Source: Candidatus Krumholzibacteriota bacterium (GTDB taxonomy: Bacteria > Krumholzibacteriota > Krumholzibacteriia > Krumholzibacteriales > Krumholzibacteriaceae). From it: a stretch of 64,000 bases of DNA. The stretch is from the NCBI GenBank assembly GCA_016932415.1, contig JAFGCX010000001.1, positions 18,418 to 82,417 of the forward strand, given 5' to 3'. Shown one piece after another: positions 45,004 to 53,496 of this stretch; within the stretch, counting starts at the first letter, position 1, and each line of letters opens with the position of its first letter. The notes below the pieces were generated by a model. That model saw only the letters and a program-made list of their open reading frames with translations. It ran no database searches and was not told the DNA's origin. The translations under genes were made by a program, and so were the position numbers.

Positions 45004-46809
45004 ATGAGAATTTCGATATTTTTACTGATTTCAATCTCGGTGATCACGCTTTCGGGCTGTTTCTGGTCGAAAAATGTTGACAATATACAGGTTACGGATT
45101 ATCCAACAGCTCTTACAGGGGAAGACCTGTATCTTCTCTACCCCCGCCTGATCCTTCTCCACGAACAACTTGATGAGGCTAACGCCTACTATTATCTGGG
45201 CGATATTGAAAACGCGGTCATACAGAGCGATTTTCTGCTGGATAAGATCGACGCGATGAAAGCCGAATCGCCTGTCCCGTTCTTGTGCAGCCACCTCGAT
45301 TCACTGGAAACAATAATTTACTACCTGAAGGAAAAGATAATAGAGGAAGATGATATCAGGGAGTGGCAATCTCATATCTCATCCGCTTTTGATTCAATAG
45401 GAGAAAATCATGTTGTCGAGGAAGAAATCGAGATCGTCTATAACTGGAGGACTGATCACTGGATAAAATATTTCACCGGAAAGGGACGCAAACATTACAA
45501 AAAATGGCTCGATCGCTCGGAAAAATACAGGGATATTATCGAGCCGATCCTTGTAAAAAATGAAGTGCCCCGTGATCTGCTCTTCCTTGCGATTATCGAA
45601 AGCGGGCTTAATCTCGACGCGAGATCGAATGTAAAAGCGACAGGCCCGTGGCAGTTTATGGCTGGAACCGGAAGATTATTCAATCTGAGGATCAACTGGT
45701 GGATCGATGAGAGAAAAGATATCGTCGCTTCTACTTACGCGGCTGCTCATTATCTCAAATACCTTCACAATCTGTTCGGAAACTGGCAGCTCGCTCTGGC
45801 GGCCTACAACTCTGGCGAATACAGGGTCGCGCACGCGATCTCAAGCCAGAAGACCCGCGACTACTGGCAACTGAGGTTACCCAGCCAGACAAAATGGTTC
45901 GTACCGAAGTTTATGGCCGCCCTGGCTATCGGACGAAATCCTGAAAATTTCGGTTTCGATAAGCCTCAATCGGCACCCCTCGAGTTTGACATGATCACCC
46001 TGGACAGGTCGACCGATCTCAGGATCATAGCTTCAGCTGCCGGCAGTACTTTGACCGCCATCAAGAATCTTAACCCCGCGCTAAAACGCTGGGCGACTCC
46101 ACCAGGGATGACTATTGAACTCAAGGTCCCTCCCGGAACCGGTGACAGAGTCCTTGAAAAGATAAATTCGATCCCTCCGGAAGAGAGGGTCTCCTGGTTG
46201 AGGCACAAGATAAAAAGCGGGGAGACACTTTCATATATCGCTTCGAAATACGAGATATCGCAGAAAGAGCTTAAAAGGATAAACGGAATAGAGAATGTCC
46301 ACAAAATCAGGGTGGGACAGATGCTGATGATACCGACGCGCGATGACGATCCAGCCGTCTCCGACTCGTCGGATCCAAAATATATGGATCCACCAGATCT
46401 GCCTTCGAAGATCAGGATGAAAAGATATGAACCTCCCGCCGGAAAGACAAAGATCGTCTATACGGTAAAAGACAGGGATACTCTCAGTGAGATCGCTGAA
46501 AAATACAACGTCGGGCTGAGCAGGATCAGAAGATGGAATAACCTTCAGTACAGATCGATGATCCACCCCGGCGATAACCTCGTCATCTATGTCGACCCTG
46601 ATTCCGGGTTTGACAGTTTTGCTGCCAACACGACAGATACGAACGGAAAAAGAGAACATATTCATATCGTTAAAAGGGGAGAGACACTCTCTTCTATCTG
46701 CAATGTCTACAAGATCCGTCTTTCCGATATTCTTTCGTGGAATCACATGATAAACAAGGACAGGCTGTATCCGGGGGAAAAGATCAGGATGTGGCTGCCG
46801 GCTGAATGA
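45004..46809 (+). CDS. mltD: MltD-type lytic transglycosylase lipoprotein with LysM repeats
   Basis: Membrane-bound murein hydrolase that cleaves the MurNAc-GlcNAc bond. The ATG at 45004 has AAAGGTGAGG upstream; a signal peptide ends in the lipobox LSGC (Cys19). The SLT domain has the catalytic Glu in AIIESGLNLDARS, then GPWQFMAGTGR and ALAAYNSGEYRV. Three LysM domains follow (beginning HKIKSGETLSYIASKYEI, YTVKDRDTLSEIAEKYNV and HIVKRGETLSSICNVYKI), with a weaker LysM-like segment before them. Length 601. It ends exactly against the convergent glgC-like gene, TGA next to TCA. Confidence 0.93.
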   Translation: MRISIFLLISISVITLSGCFWSKNVDNIQVTDYPTALTGEDLYLLYPRLILLHEQLDEANAYYYLGDIENAVIQSDFLLDKIDAMKAESPVPFLCSHLDSLETIIYYLKEKIIEEDDIREWQSHISSAFDSIGENHVVEEEIEIVYNWRTDHWIKYFTGKGRKHYKKWLDRSEKYRDIIEPILVKNEVPRDLLFLAIIESGLNLDARSNVKATGPWQFMAGTGRLFNLRINWWIDERKDIVASTYAAAHYLKYLHNLFGNWQLALAAYNSGEYRVAHAISSQKTRDYWQLRLPSQTKWFVPKFMAALAIGRNPENFGFDKPQSAPLEFDMITLDRSTDLRIIASAAGSTLTAIKNLNPALKRWATPPGMTIELKVPPGTGDRVLEKINSIPPEERVSWLRHKIKSGETLSYIASKYEISQKELKRINGIENVHKIRVGQMLMIPTRDDDPAVSDSSDPKYMDPPDLPSKIRMKRYEPPAGKTKIVYTVKDRDTLSEIAEKYNVGLSRIRRWNNLQYRSMIHPGDNLVIYVDPDSGFDSFAANTTDTNGKREHIHIVKRGETLSSICNVYKIRLSDILSWNHMINKDRLYPGEKIRMWLPAE

Positions 46810-48081
46810 TCAGATCCCAAGGTCCGGGGATATCTCCACTCCTCCGTCTGCTATATCGATATCCTGTATTCTCGTTTCTTTTTTTCCTCCGGCGATCAGG
46901 CAGTTGGTGCCTATCCTTATCCCTGGCGGGATCTCGGTATTCATCCCTACAAGGGTGATACCGAAATCGAGATATCCCGGCTGCATGACGTTGGGAACCG
47001 AGCTGTCTCCGAAACCGATCTGCGCTCCCTTTCCTATGAGGCATGATTCATCGAGGATAGCGTCTTTTACCCTGGCACCGCTTTTTATCACACAATCGTG
47101 AAGAATGATCGAATTTTCCACCGACGCTCCCCGCTCGATAGATACGCGTGGAGAGAGAACGGAGTTTGTTACTGATCCCTTTATGACGCATCCATCGCAT
47201 ATCAGCGATCTCCTTACCGAACATTCCTTCGCCATCATTATAGGTGGATCATCATACGGGACAGTCAGCACCGATCCCCTTTCCCCTTCAAGCTTCAATC
47301 TTGATCTTTCACTGAGTAGGGAAAGGCTCGCGTTGTAGTAACTCCTCAACGTACCGATATCGAGCCAGAAGTCTTCGTACCGGAAGGCTGAGACCTCACC
47401 GACACTTACAAGCCTGGGTATTATATGCTTTCCGAAATCGAGATCATCATGATCCTTTTTCATTTCTCTCAGGATCGAAATAAGGTATTCCCGGCTGAAA
47501 ATATAGATCCCCATCGAAGCGAGGTTGGATCTTGAGGTTTTCGGTTTTTCCCTGAAACTCGTGACTTTACCCCTCCTGTCCACGGTAGCGATACCGAATT
47601 CGACGGTAAGCTCACTCGGTACTTCTACAACGGCAAGTGACGCGGGACGGCCGCTCTCAACGTGAAAATCAAGAAATTCCCTGTAATCCATATTATATAC
47701 ATGATCACCGGAGAGGATAAGGATATACTCTTCGGTCAGTTTTTTCAGGACTGGTATATTCTGATATATCGCGTCGGCAGTACCTTTATACCAGTCGGCT
47801 CCTTCAAATCCCAGCCTTGGATGAAGAATATGCAGTCCGCCGTTCAGCCTGTCGAGGTCCCATGGTTTGCCGATCCCCAGATGCCTGTTCAGAGAGCGCG
47901 AGCTGTATTGAGTCAGGACGTGGACCAGAGATATCTCTGATCTTACGCAATTGGTAAGAGTAAAATCTATTATCCTGTAACGCCCGGCGAATGGCACTGC
48001 CGGTTTTGCCCTGTATCCGGTCAGGAGGCTTAACCTCGTTCCCGCGCCGCCAGCCAGAATGAATGCTGCCATTCTTCCCAT
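46810..48081 (-). CDS. glgC: GlgC-like glucose-1-phosphate adenylyltransferase (first copy)
   Basis: Nucleotidyltransferase expected to form ADP-glucose from ATP and glucose 1-phosphate for glycogen. N-terminal LAGGAGTRLSLLT is canonical; KPAVPFAGRYRIIDF, GTADAIYQN, SGDHVYNMDY and the FREKP motif are typical of GlgC. The C-terminus is a left-handed beta-helix of hexapeptides. The ATG at 48081 overlaps the stop of the second copy as TAATG, so the two subunits are made together, perhaps as a mixed tetramer. Length 423. Confidence 0.88.
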   Translation of the reverse strand: MGRMAAFILAGGAGTRLSLLTGYRAKPAVPFAGRYRIIDFTLTNCVRSEISLVHVLTQYSSRSLNRHLGIGKPWDLDRLNGGLHILHPRLGFEGADWYKGTADAIYQNIPVLKKLTEEYILILSGDHVYNMDYREFLDFHVESGRPASLAVVEVPSELTVEFGIATVDRRGKVTSFREKPKTSRSNLASMGIYIFSREYLISILREMKKDHDDLDFGKHIIPRLVSVGEVSAFRYEDFWLDIGTLRSYYNASLSLLSERSRLKLEGERGSVLTVPYDDPPIMMAKECSVRRSLICDGCVIKGSVTNSVLSPRVSIERGASVENSIILHDCVIKSGARVKDAILDESCLIGKGAQIGFGDSSVPNVMQPGYLDFGITLVGMNTEIPPGIRIGTNCLIAGGKKETRIQDIDIADGGVEISPDLGI

Positions 48082-49292
48082 TATCTGATACTCGCTTTCG
48101 AGCCTGGCTCTATCACCGATCCACCGGGGAGCTCGCATCCCGGACCGATCCTGGTCCCCTTGCCGAGAACGGTTATTCCTCTTGTCCTGATTCCACTGTC
48201 ATTATCCGAGATATTTTCAATATCGGATATGTTGCCCTTCAGATCCGGACCGATCCTCACATCCTGCGAGATCCTCACTTCCTTGTCTAATATCGCCTTT
48301 TGGATTCTTGATCCGGACCCGATCCGTGCGAAGGAGAAAACGATACTGTCTTCCACTACGGCGCCGGGTTCAATTATCGCTCCGGGGAAAAGAACAGATC
48401 CGCTCACTTTTCCCCTTATCACGCATCCTCCTCCGATTATCGAATCTTCGACTGAGGAGCTTTCTGATATCCTGGCTGGTTGAAGGCCCTCTCCCCTCGT
48501 GTATACCGGCCATTTCCTGTCCGTGATGATCGATGAATCTTTCAGTAACCTCAACGATGCCCTGTAATAGCTGGGAATTGAGCCTATATCCTCCCAGTAA
48601 CCGGAATAGCGGAAACCTGCCACGTTATTTTTCGCGATCTCCGGTATGACAATATCAAAGACAATATCGACCCTGCTGCTGTCAAGCATCTCCAGAAGAT
48701 AATCTGTCTTGAATACGTAGATCCCCATCGACGCGAACTGGAAGGTAGATGATCGCGGTTTTTCCCTGAACTCCGTCACCATCCCTTCCTGTGAGATCCG
48801 GACCATTCCAAACCTGCTCCTCTGTACCGCCTTGACCTTGCTGCAGGCTATCGTCACGGGCTTGTCCATGCCGCGGTGGTAATCGATCAGTTCGCTATAG
48901 TCCATCGCGTATACCTGGTCCCCGGAGAGGACAACGGTGTTTTCAGATCCTGAATTTCGTATCAGGTCGATATTCTGATAAAGGGCATCGGCGGTTCCAA
49001 GATACCATTTTGATTTCTCACCCTGGTAGACCGGCTGCAGGATGTAGACGCCGCCAGTTTTTCTGTCAAGGTCCCAAGGTTTACCCATCCTTATATGTTC
49101 GATCAGCGATTTTGGGCTGTATTGCGCGAGGATCGCGATGTCTGTGAGTCCCGCGTGAACGCAGTTGCTCAGGCAAAAATCGATTATCCTGTATTTTCCT
49201 CCGAAGGGAACTGCCGTTTTCGCGCGATGCCTTGTCAGAGCGGAAAGTTCTCTTCCGGTACCTCCCGCAAGGATCATTGTCAGGGTCTTCAA
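48081..49292 (-). CDS. GlgC-like protein with altered nucleotide-binding motif (second copy)
   Basis: Paralogue of its neighbour, 403 residues, with GTADALYQN, SGDQVYAMDY, FREKP and a hexapeptide C-terminus. The N-terminal loop reads LAGGTGRELSALT: the usual Thr-Arg-Leu (or Ser-Arg-Leu) is Arg-Glu-Leu. That loop contacts the triphosphate, so this copy may be a less active or regulatory subunit, comparable in idea to GlgD. The start is a TTG after GAGGTGG. It lies 42 nt after the PorV-like gene. Confidence 0.82.
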   Translation of the reverse strand: MKTLTMILAGGTGRELSALTRHRAKTAVPFGGKYRIIDFCLSNCVHAGLTDIAILAQYSPKSLIEHIRMGKPWDLDRKTGGVYILQPVYQGEKSKWYLGTADALYQNIDLIRNSGSENTVVLSGDQVYAMDYSELIDYHRGMDKPVTIACSKVKAVQRSRFGMVRISQEGMVTEFREKPRSSTFQFASMGIYVFKTDYLLEMLDSSRVDIVFDIVIPEIAKNNVAGFRYSGYWEDIGSIPSYYRASLRLLKDSSIITDRKWPVYTRGEGLQPARISESSSVEDSIIGGGCVIRGKVSGSVLFPGAIIEPGAVVEDSIVFSFARIGSGSRIQKAILDKEVRISQDVRIGPDLKGNISDIENISDNDSGIRTRGITVLGKGTRIGPGCELPGGSVIEPGSKASIR

Positions 49293-49334
49293 AAACCACC
49301 TCGTGTTATCACATTAAACCGGCAGGGATCCTGA

Positions 49335-50378
49335 TCAGTGAGCAATCATAAGCGATACTCGATGAGTCGTATCGAGCCAGTCATGAAGAAGAAGGGCGTA
49401 GTCTATCCCCATCGAAATATTCCATGGGCCGAAATCATTAAGCAGTACGCCGATTCCCGCTGTAGGCCTTCCCATATCATATCCGCCGCGAAGCGAGACA
49501 AGGTCCCTTATCATCAGTTCTCCCCCAAGATGGAAATCGGCACTTGCCCTGCCGATCCAGAACTGGGATACGCCTTTCATGTTCTCATACCTGAAATCAC
49601 CATCGACGGAAAACAGCAGAACGCTTCCCATTCCCTGAAGATGGATCGGATATCCCATTCCGACCTTGAGGGCCGGATATATAAATTCTCTTTTTCCCGT
49701 ACTCCAGCTTATATAAGTCCCTGTCGCGTCCTGTAATTTTGCTCCCACCGAAAGGTTTCTCCACAGATCCCTCTTGATGATCCCCAGATCGACCCCTATA
49801 CCAAAACTCGAGACACCGGTGACCTGGTCGTTTCTGATGATCTTTACCGAACCTCCAATATCGCCGAAACTCATCTTCTGTCCATAAGAGAGAAAGAAAG
49901 CGAAATCATTGACGCTTTCCAGGGGAAAATCGGCATAGTTGCGAGTCAGGTTTTCGCCAAGCCATGGTTCGAAACGATCGTCTCCGTCAGAGTTCCCTAT
50001 CATCCCCTCGATCGGAATGATCCTGATATCATCGATCCCCATGTGGATCACGCTCACACCCCAGGAAGATTCGCCTGCCTTTAAAGGAAAGACTGCTGAA
50101 AAAAAGTTATAATCGATTATGCTTCCGAATCTTTCCGAATGCATGAATGACATCGTGTAGTCGTTCGGCGTCATCATAAGGGAACTGAATCCGGCTATAC
50201 CCGCTGGATTCCAGAAAACCGCCGTTGCGTCATCAGCTATCGAGGTAAAAGCTCCACCCATCGCCATTGCCCTTGCCCCTCCCCCAAGAGCCATGAATTC
50301 TCCGGCATACTTGTCCGCCCTGGCTCCGGCTGAAAATACAAAAAGCAACGCGCATGCGATCACTGTTGTCCTTTTCAT
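49335..50378 (-). CDS. PorV/PorQ-family outer-membrane protein
   Basis: Predicted outer-membrane beta-barrel of 347 residues. The ATG at 50378 has GGAG 6 nt upstream. A signal peptide ends near GARA/D. The family signature LGGGARAMAMGGAFTSIADDATAVFWNPAGIA is clear; the rest alternates amphipathic strands and ends in an amphipathic SLMIAH strand. In FCB bacteria relatives serve type IX secretion (PorV) or related surface functions, but no other type IX genes are visible here, so the role is open. Confidence 0.8.
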   Translation of the reverse strand: MKRTTVIACALLFVFSAGARADKYAGEFMALGGGARAMAMGGAFTSIADDATAVFWNPAGIAGFSSLMMTPNDYTMSFMHSERFGSIIDYNFFSAVFPLKAGESSWGVSVIHMGIDDIRIIPIEGMIGNSDGDDRFEPWLGENLTRNYADFPLESVNDFAFFLSYGQKMSFGDIGGSVKIIRNDQVTGVSSFGIGVDLGIIKRDLWRNLSVGAKLQDATGTYISWSTGKREFIYPALKVGMGYPIHLQGMGSVLLFSVDGDFRYENMKGVSQFWIGRASADFHLGGELMIRDLVSLRGGYDMGRPTAGIGVLLNDFGPWNISMGIDYALLLHDWLDTTHRVSLMIAH

Positions 50379-50466
50379 CAATTACTCCGTTTTCCCAGGG
50401 GGTTCACGCATCTGACGCTTCGAGACAAGTTTGATAAAGCTTTTTTCATATCTTCTTCTACTGTTG

Positions 50467-50495
50467 ATTATAACAGATTTATCCTTGACGGACAA
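50467..50495 (-). promoter_or_regulatory. Candidate promoter of the PorV-like gene
   Basis: Minus strand: TTGTCC (50490-50495), 17-bp spacer, perfect TATAAT (50467-50472) with an extended TG one base upstream. The predicted leader is about 80 nt. Confidence 0.6.
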
Positions 50496-50522
50496 ATGCA
50501 TTCATCCCATTTGACCTGAAGA

Positions 50523-52001
50523 TCATCCAAGTCCGTATTCCTTCAATCGGCGATACAGAGTCCTTTCCGAAAGCCCCAGCTGTCTTGCAGTCATCTTCCT
50601 GTTGCCGTTATATCGAATAAGCGCTTCCCTGATAGCTTCCTTTTCGATCTCGTCGAGATCCTTTCCTTTTTCACTTCCCGCTTCCTCGACTTCATACCAG
50701 TTGCGCAGCCTGCCGCTTACCGAGACCCCATTGTCTTTAAGGATGCCCAGGATCTCCTTTACATCGGTGTGAAGCGAAAGAAGGGAGTTGAGTATGATCT
50801 CTCTTTCCATCTCTTCCCTTGTCCTCTGAACATGGATGGGAAGGTCGGGGAAACTCTGGGCTGGCCTTTTCTCATCAAGCCTTTTTCCAAGGTCAGCGTA
50901 GGTGATCATCCCCGTTCTGCTCAGGACCACCATATTATCCATAATATTGGCAAGTTCACGGATATTACCGGGCCATGTATAATTCTGAAGAAGTTTCACG
51001 CACCCCTTTTCCATACCCCTTATCTCTTTGCCATGCTTTTTCATCGAGATCTTTATAAAATGCCTCGCCAGAAGGTCGATGTCATCCTGCCTCGCCCTCA
51101 ATGGAGGGATTGTGATCTGCACGACCTTCAACCTGTAATAAAGGTCTTTTCTGAATTCTCCCGATCCCACGTCCGATTCGAGTTCCCTGTTGGTCGCCGC
51201 GATCACTCTCAGATCGGTATTAAGCCTCTCATTTCCGCCGACCCTGTAATATTCTCCCGTCTCCAGCACTCTGAGAAACTTCACCTGCATCCTAAGGCTC
51301 ATCTCTCCGACTTCGTCGAGAAACAGAGTCCCCTTGTCTGCCCTTTCGAACAGACCCTGCCTTTTAGCCATCGCTCCCGTAAATGAACCTTTTTCATGAC
51401 CAAACAGTTCGCTTTCCAGAAGAGTCTCGGCCATCGCTCCGCAGTTGATCGCTTCGAAGTTCTTTGATCTCCTGTTACTCCTCAGATGAAGAGCCTTCGC
51501 GATCAATTCCTTGCCTGAACCGCTCTCTCCCATTATAAGAACGGAGACTTCAGTCGGAGCAACCTGAAGGACAGTCTCTATTACTTCGTTCAGCGGCCTC
51601 GATCTTCCCACCATCCCTGAACTGCTTTTGATCCTTCTCAAAGCCACCAGGTGCGAAGCTCGCAGCAGGAATTCCTCGGTACTTTCCGGTGGTTGGGATA
51701 TGTACAGATCGACTCCTGAATCTATATCGGCCTCGATCTCGTCGATGGTTTTTTCCCTGCCGAAAACGATGACCTCGTAGTTTATGAAATTCTTGTCGAA
51801 TCTTCTCAGGACGGTAAGATAATTCTCGTATTTTTCTGAAGAATCAATGGCGAGAATGACCCCGCCTTCGGGTTCCGTAAAATTAAGGGCAGCGGAGAGA
51901 TCAACGCAGTGTATCAGTCGCAGTCCCTCCTCGATCGCCAGAGACTGCAGCAATCCCTTTATTTCCTCATTGTCTACAAGCGTCCAGATTTCCGGGTTCA
52001 T
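50523..52001 (-). CDS. Sigma-54-dependent transcriptional activator with degenerate receiver
   Basis: Enhancer-binding protein of 492 residues. Residues 1-120 look like a response-regulator fold but lack the usual acidic pair, and the conserved Lys-Pro is Gln-Pro (YISQPPES), so phosphorylation is doubtful; an Asp remains in VILAIDSSE. The AAA+ domain has Walker A GESGSGKE, the sigma-54 loop GSFTGA (about 205-210) and Walker B TLFLDEVGEM. A Fis-type helix-turn-helix closes the chain (KMTARQLGLSERTLYRRLKEYGL). The ATG at 52001 follows AGGTGAT. It is downstream of fliA and a receiver gene; a FleQ/FlrA-like role is plausible. Confidence 0.88.
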   Translation of the reverse strand: MNPEIWTLVDNEEIKGLLQSLAIEEGLRLIHCVDLSAALNFTEPEGGVILAIDSSEKYENYLTVLRRFDKNFINYEVIVFGREKTIDEIEADIDSGVDLYISQPPESTEEFLLRASHLVALRRIKSSSGMVGRSRPLNEVIETVLQVAPTEVSVLIMGESGSGKELIAKALHLRSNRRSKNFEAINCGAMAETLLESELFGHEKGSFTGAMAKRQGLFERADKGTLFLDEVGEMSLRMQVKFLRVLETGEYYRVGGNERLNTDLRVIAATNRELESDVGSGEFRKDLYYRLKVVQITIPPLRARQDDIDLLARHFIKISMKKHGKEIRGMEKGCVKLLQNYTWPGNIRELANIMDNMVVLSRTGMITYADLGKRLDEKRPAQSFPDLPIHVQRTREEMEREIILNSLLSLHTDVKEILGILKDNGVSVSGRLRNWYEVEEAGSEKGKDLDEIEKEAIREALIRYNGNRKMTARQLGLSERTLYRRLKEYGLG

Positions 52002-52019
52002 AACCATCACCTGTACAGC

Positions 52020-52049
52020 AATTTACACCTCTGCATATCAACTTGTCAA
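52020..52049 (-). promoter_or_regulatory. Candidate promoter of the activator gene at 50.5-52.0 kb
   Basis: Minus strand: consensus TTGACA (52044-52049), 18-bp spacer, TAAATT (52020-52025). The leader would be very short, about 12 nt, but includes the AGGTGAT ribosome site. Confidence 0.45.
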
Positions 52050-52110
52050 CATACGATTATCCCGTAATGCCAAGCTTTTTTCATTTATTCCGGAAAATAT
52101 CGAGCGGATA

Positions 52111-52482
52111 TCACGTCTGGCAGTTATTCGCGCCGCTACCTGCCACGAATTCCAGTACATCGTCGATCTGGAAAGGTTTGATCAGGCATCTCAACGCGCC
52201 GGCATTTATACCTTCATCGATCCTCTCCTCGCAACAGGCTCCCGTCATGAGGATATATCTGGCGTCAGGAACGATCTCCATAAGGCTGGTCATCGTTTCT
52301 ACGCCATCAATGCCGGGAAGGCATATATCGATAAAGGCGATATCAAAACTGTTTTTTCTTGCAAGGTCAATGGCATCCTCTCCCCTGAGAGCGGAAAAAA
52401 CCCTGCATCTGTTAAGTTCCAGCAGATCAGTCATGAATTCAGTAATTTCGGATTCATCGTCTACAACGAGGACATCTATCAA
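52111..52482 (-). CDS. Single-domain response regulator
   Basis: CheY-like receiver of 123 residues with the acidic pair VVDDE (residues 6-10), the phosphoacceptor Asp in IAFIDICLPGIDG and the conserved Lys in LIKPF. There is no output domain. The start is TTG and overlaps the fliA stop as TTGA, with GGGGGT upstream, so it is translationally coupled to the sigma factor. It may act on the kinases nearby or on the flagellar motor. Confidence 0.88.
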   Translation of the reverse strand: MIDVLVVDDESEITEFMTDLLELNRCRVFSALRGEDAIDLARKNSFDIAFIDICLPGIDGVETMTSLMEIVPDARYILMTGACCEERIDEGINAGALRCLIKPFQIDDVLEFVAGSGANNCQT

Positions 52483-53366
52483 CTACCGACCCCCATTTTT
52501 TTCAGCTTTGCCACCGGAATCTTCCGCGGCACCTCATCGCGGGAAACAGCTCGATTGTTGGCCACCTGGGCAGGTACTCCGTTCATCAGCCTGCTGATCC
52601 TTCCCTTGAGCCTGAGCATCGCTTTCGTGTGGATCTGACATATCCTCGATTCGGATACTTCGAGCACCCTGCCGATCTCCTTCAGAGTCAATTCCTCATA
52701 GTAATAAAGAGTAAGGACTATCCGTTCCTTCTCGGGAAGCTGATCGAGAGTCTCCCTTACGATACCGAACAGTTCCTTTTCCTCGAGTCTCTCGTATGGA
52801 TTTATCGCGTTGGCGTGAGGTAAGGTGCTTTTCACTACAGAATAGAGGCCTTCGTGATTCGAAGCTATTCCCTGATCAAGACTGATGAGACAGGTAAGCG
52901 AGACATCATCGAGCATCTTGTAATATTCATCCATTGATATCTTCAGATATCCGGCGACGTCGGTATCGCTCGCCGTTCTTCCGAGTTTCATCTCCAGATC
53001 GGCAAGGACCGTCTCAAGCAATTTCGCCTTGTGCCTTATCGACCTTGGAAACCAGTCCTGCGCCCTCAGTTCATCAAGCATCGCTCCTCTTATCCTGGGA
53101 ATAGCGTATGTCTCGAACTTGACGCACCTTTCCGTATCGAATTTTTCAACCGCCTGGATCAATCCGAGCAGCCCCGCCGAAAAAAGATCGTCGATCTCGA
53201 TATAGTTCGGAAGGCTTACCGAGACCCTGCCGACGGCGTATTTGACAAGGTGGAGATACTCTATTATCAGAGTCTCTCTCGCTTTCTCGCTTTTATTGTC
53301 CCTGTAGGTCTCCCAGAGCTCTGAGCGATCTACACTTTTATCTTTCTTTGCCGTATTCAATTTCAT
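52479..53366 (-). CDS. fliA: FliA/WhiG-type sigma-28 factor
   Basis: RNA polymerase sigma factor for late flagellar genes. Region 2 includes YIEIDDLFSAGLLGLIQAVEKFD and KFETYAIPRIRGAMLDELRAQDW, the last being diagnostic for the FliA group. Region 3 and region 4 follow (LPEKERIVLTLYYYEELTLKEIGRVLEVSESRICQIH). A basic tail of ~35 residues extends past region 4. I give the ATG at 53366; in-frame starts at 53381 and 53396 cannot be excluded because none has a clear ribosome site. Confidence 0.93.
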   Translation of the reverse strand: MKLNTAKKDKSVDRSELWETYRDNKSEKARETLIIEYLHLVKYAVGRVSVSLPNYIEIDDLFSAGLLGLIQAVEKFDTERCVKFETYAIPRIRGAMLDELRAQDWFPRSIRHKAKLLETVLADLEMKLGRTASDTDVAGYLKISMDEYYKMLDDVSLTCLISLDQGIASNHEGLYSVVKSTLPHANAINPYERLEEKELFGIVRETLDQLPEKERIVLTLYYYEELTLKEIGRVLEVSESRICQIHTKAMLRLKGRISRLMNGVPAQVANNRAVSRDEVPRKIPVAKLKKMGVGS

Positions 53367-53496
53367 ACTTGTGCCCGTTTGCATGATCCATGCCACAGAT
53401 AGCCATTCATAACACGTTACACCGCAACATATTAAGCCGTCGTTTCTGGATGTGTCCCGATTTAATTCGGATCATCAGGAAAATAATTCCCCGTGA

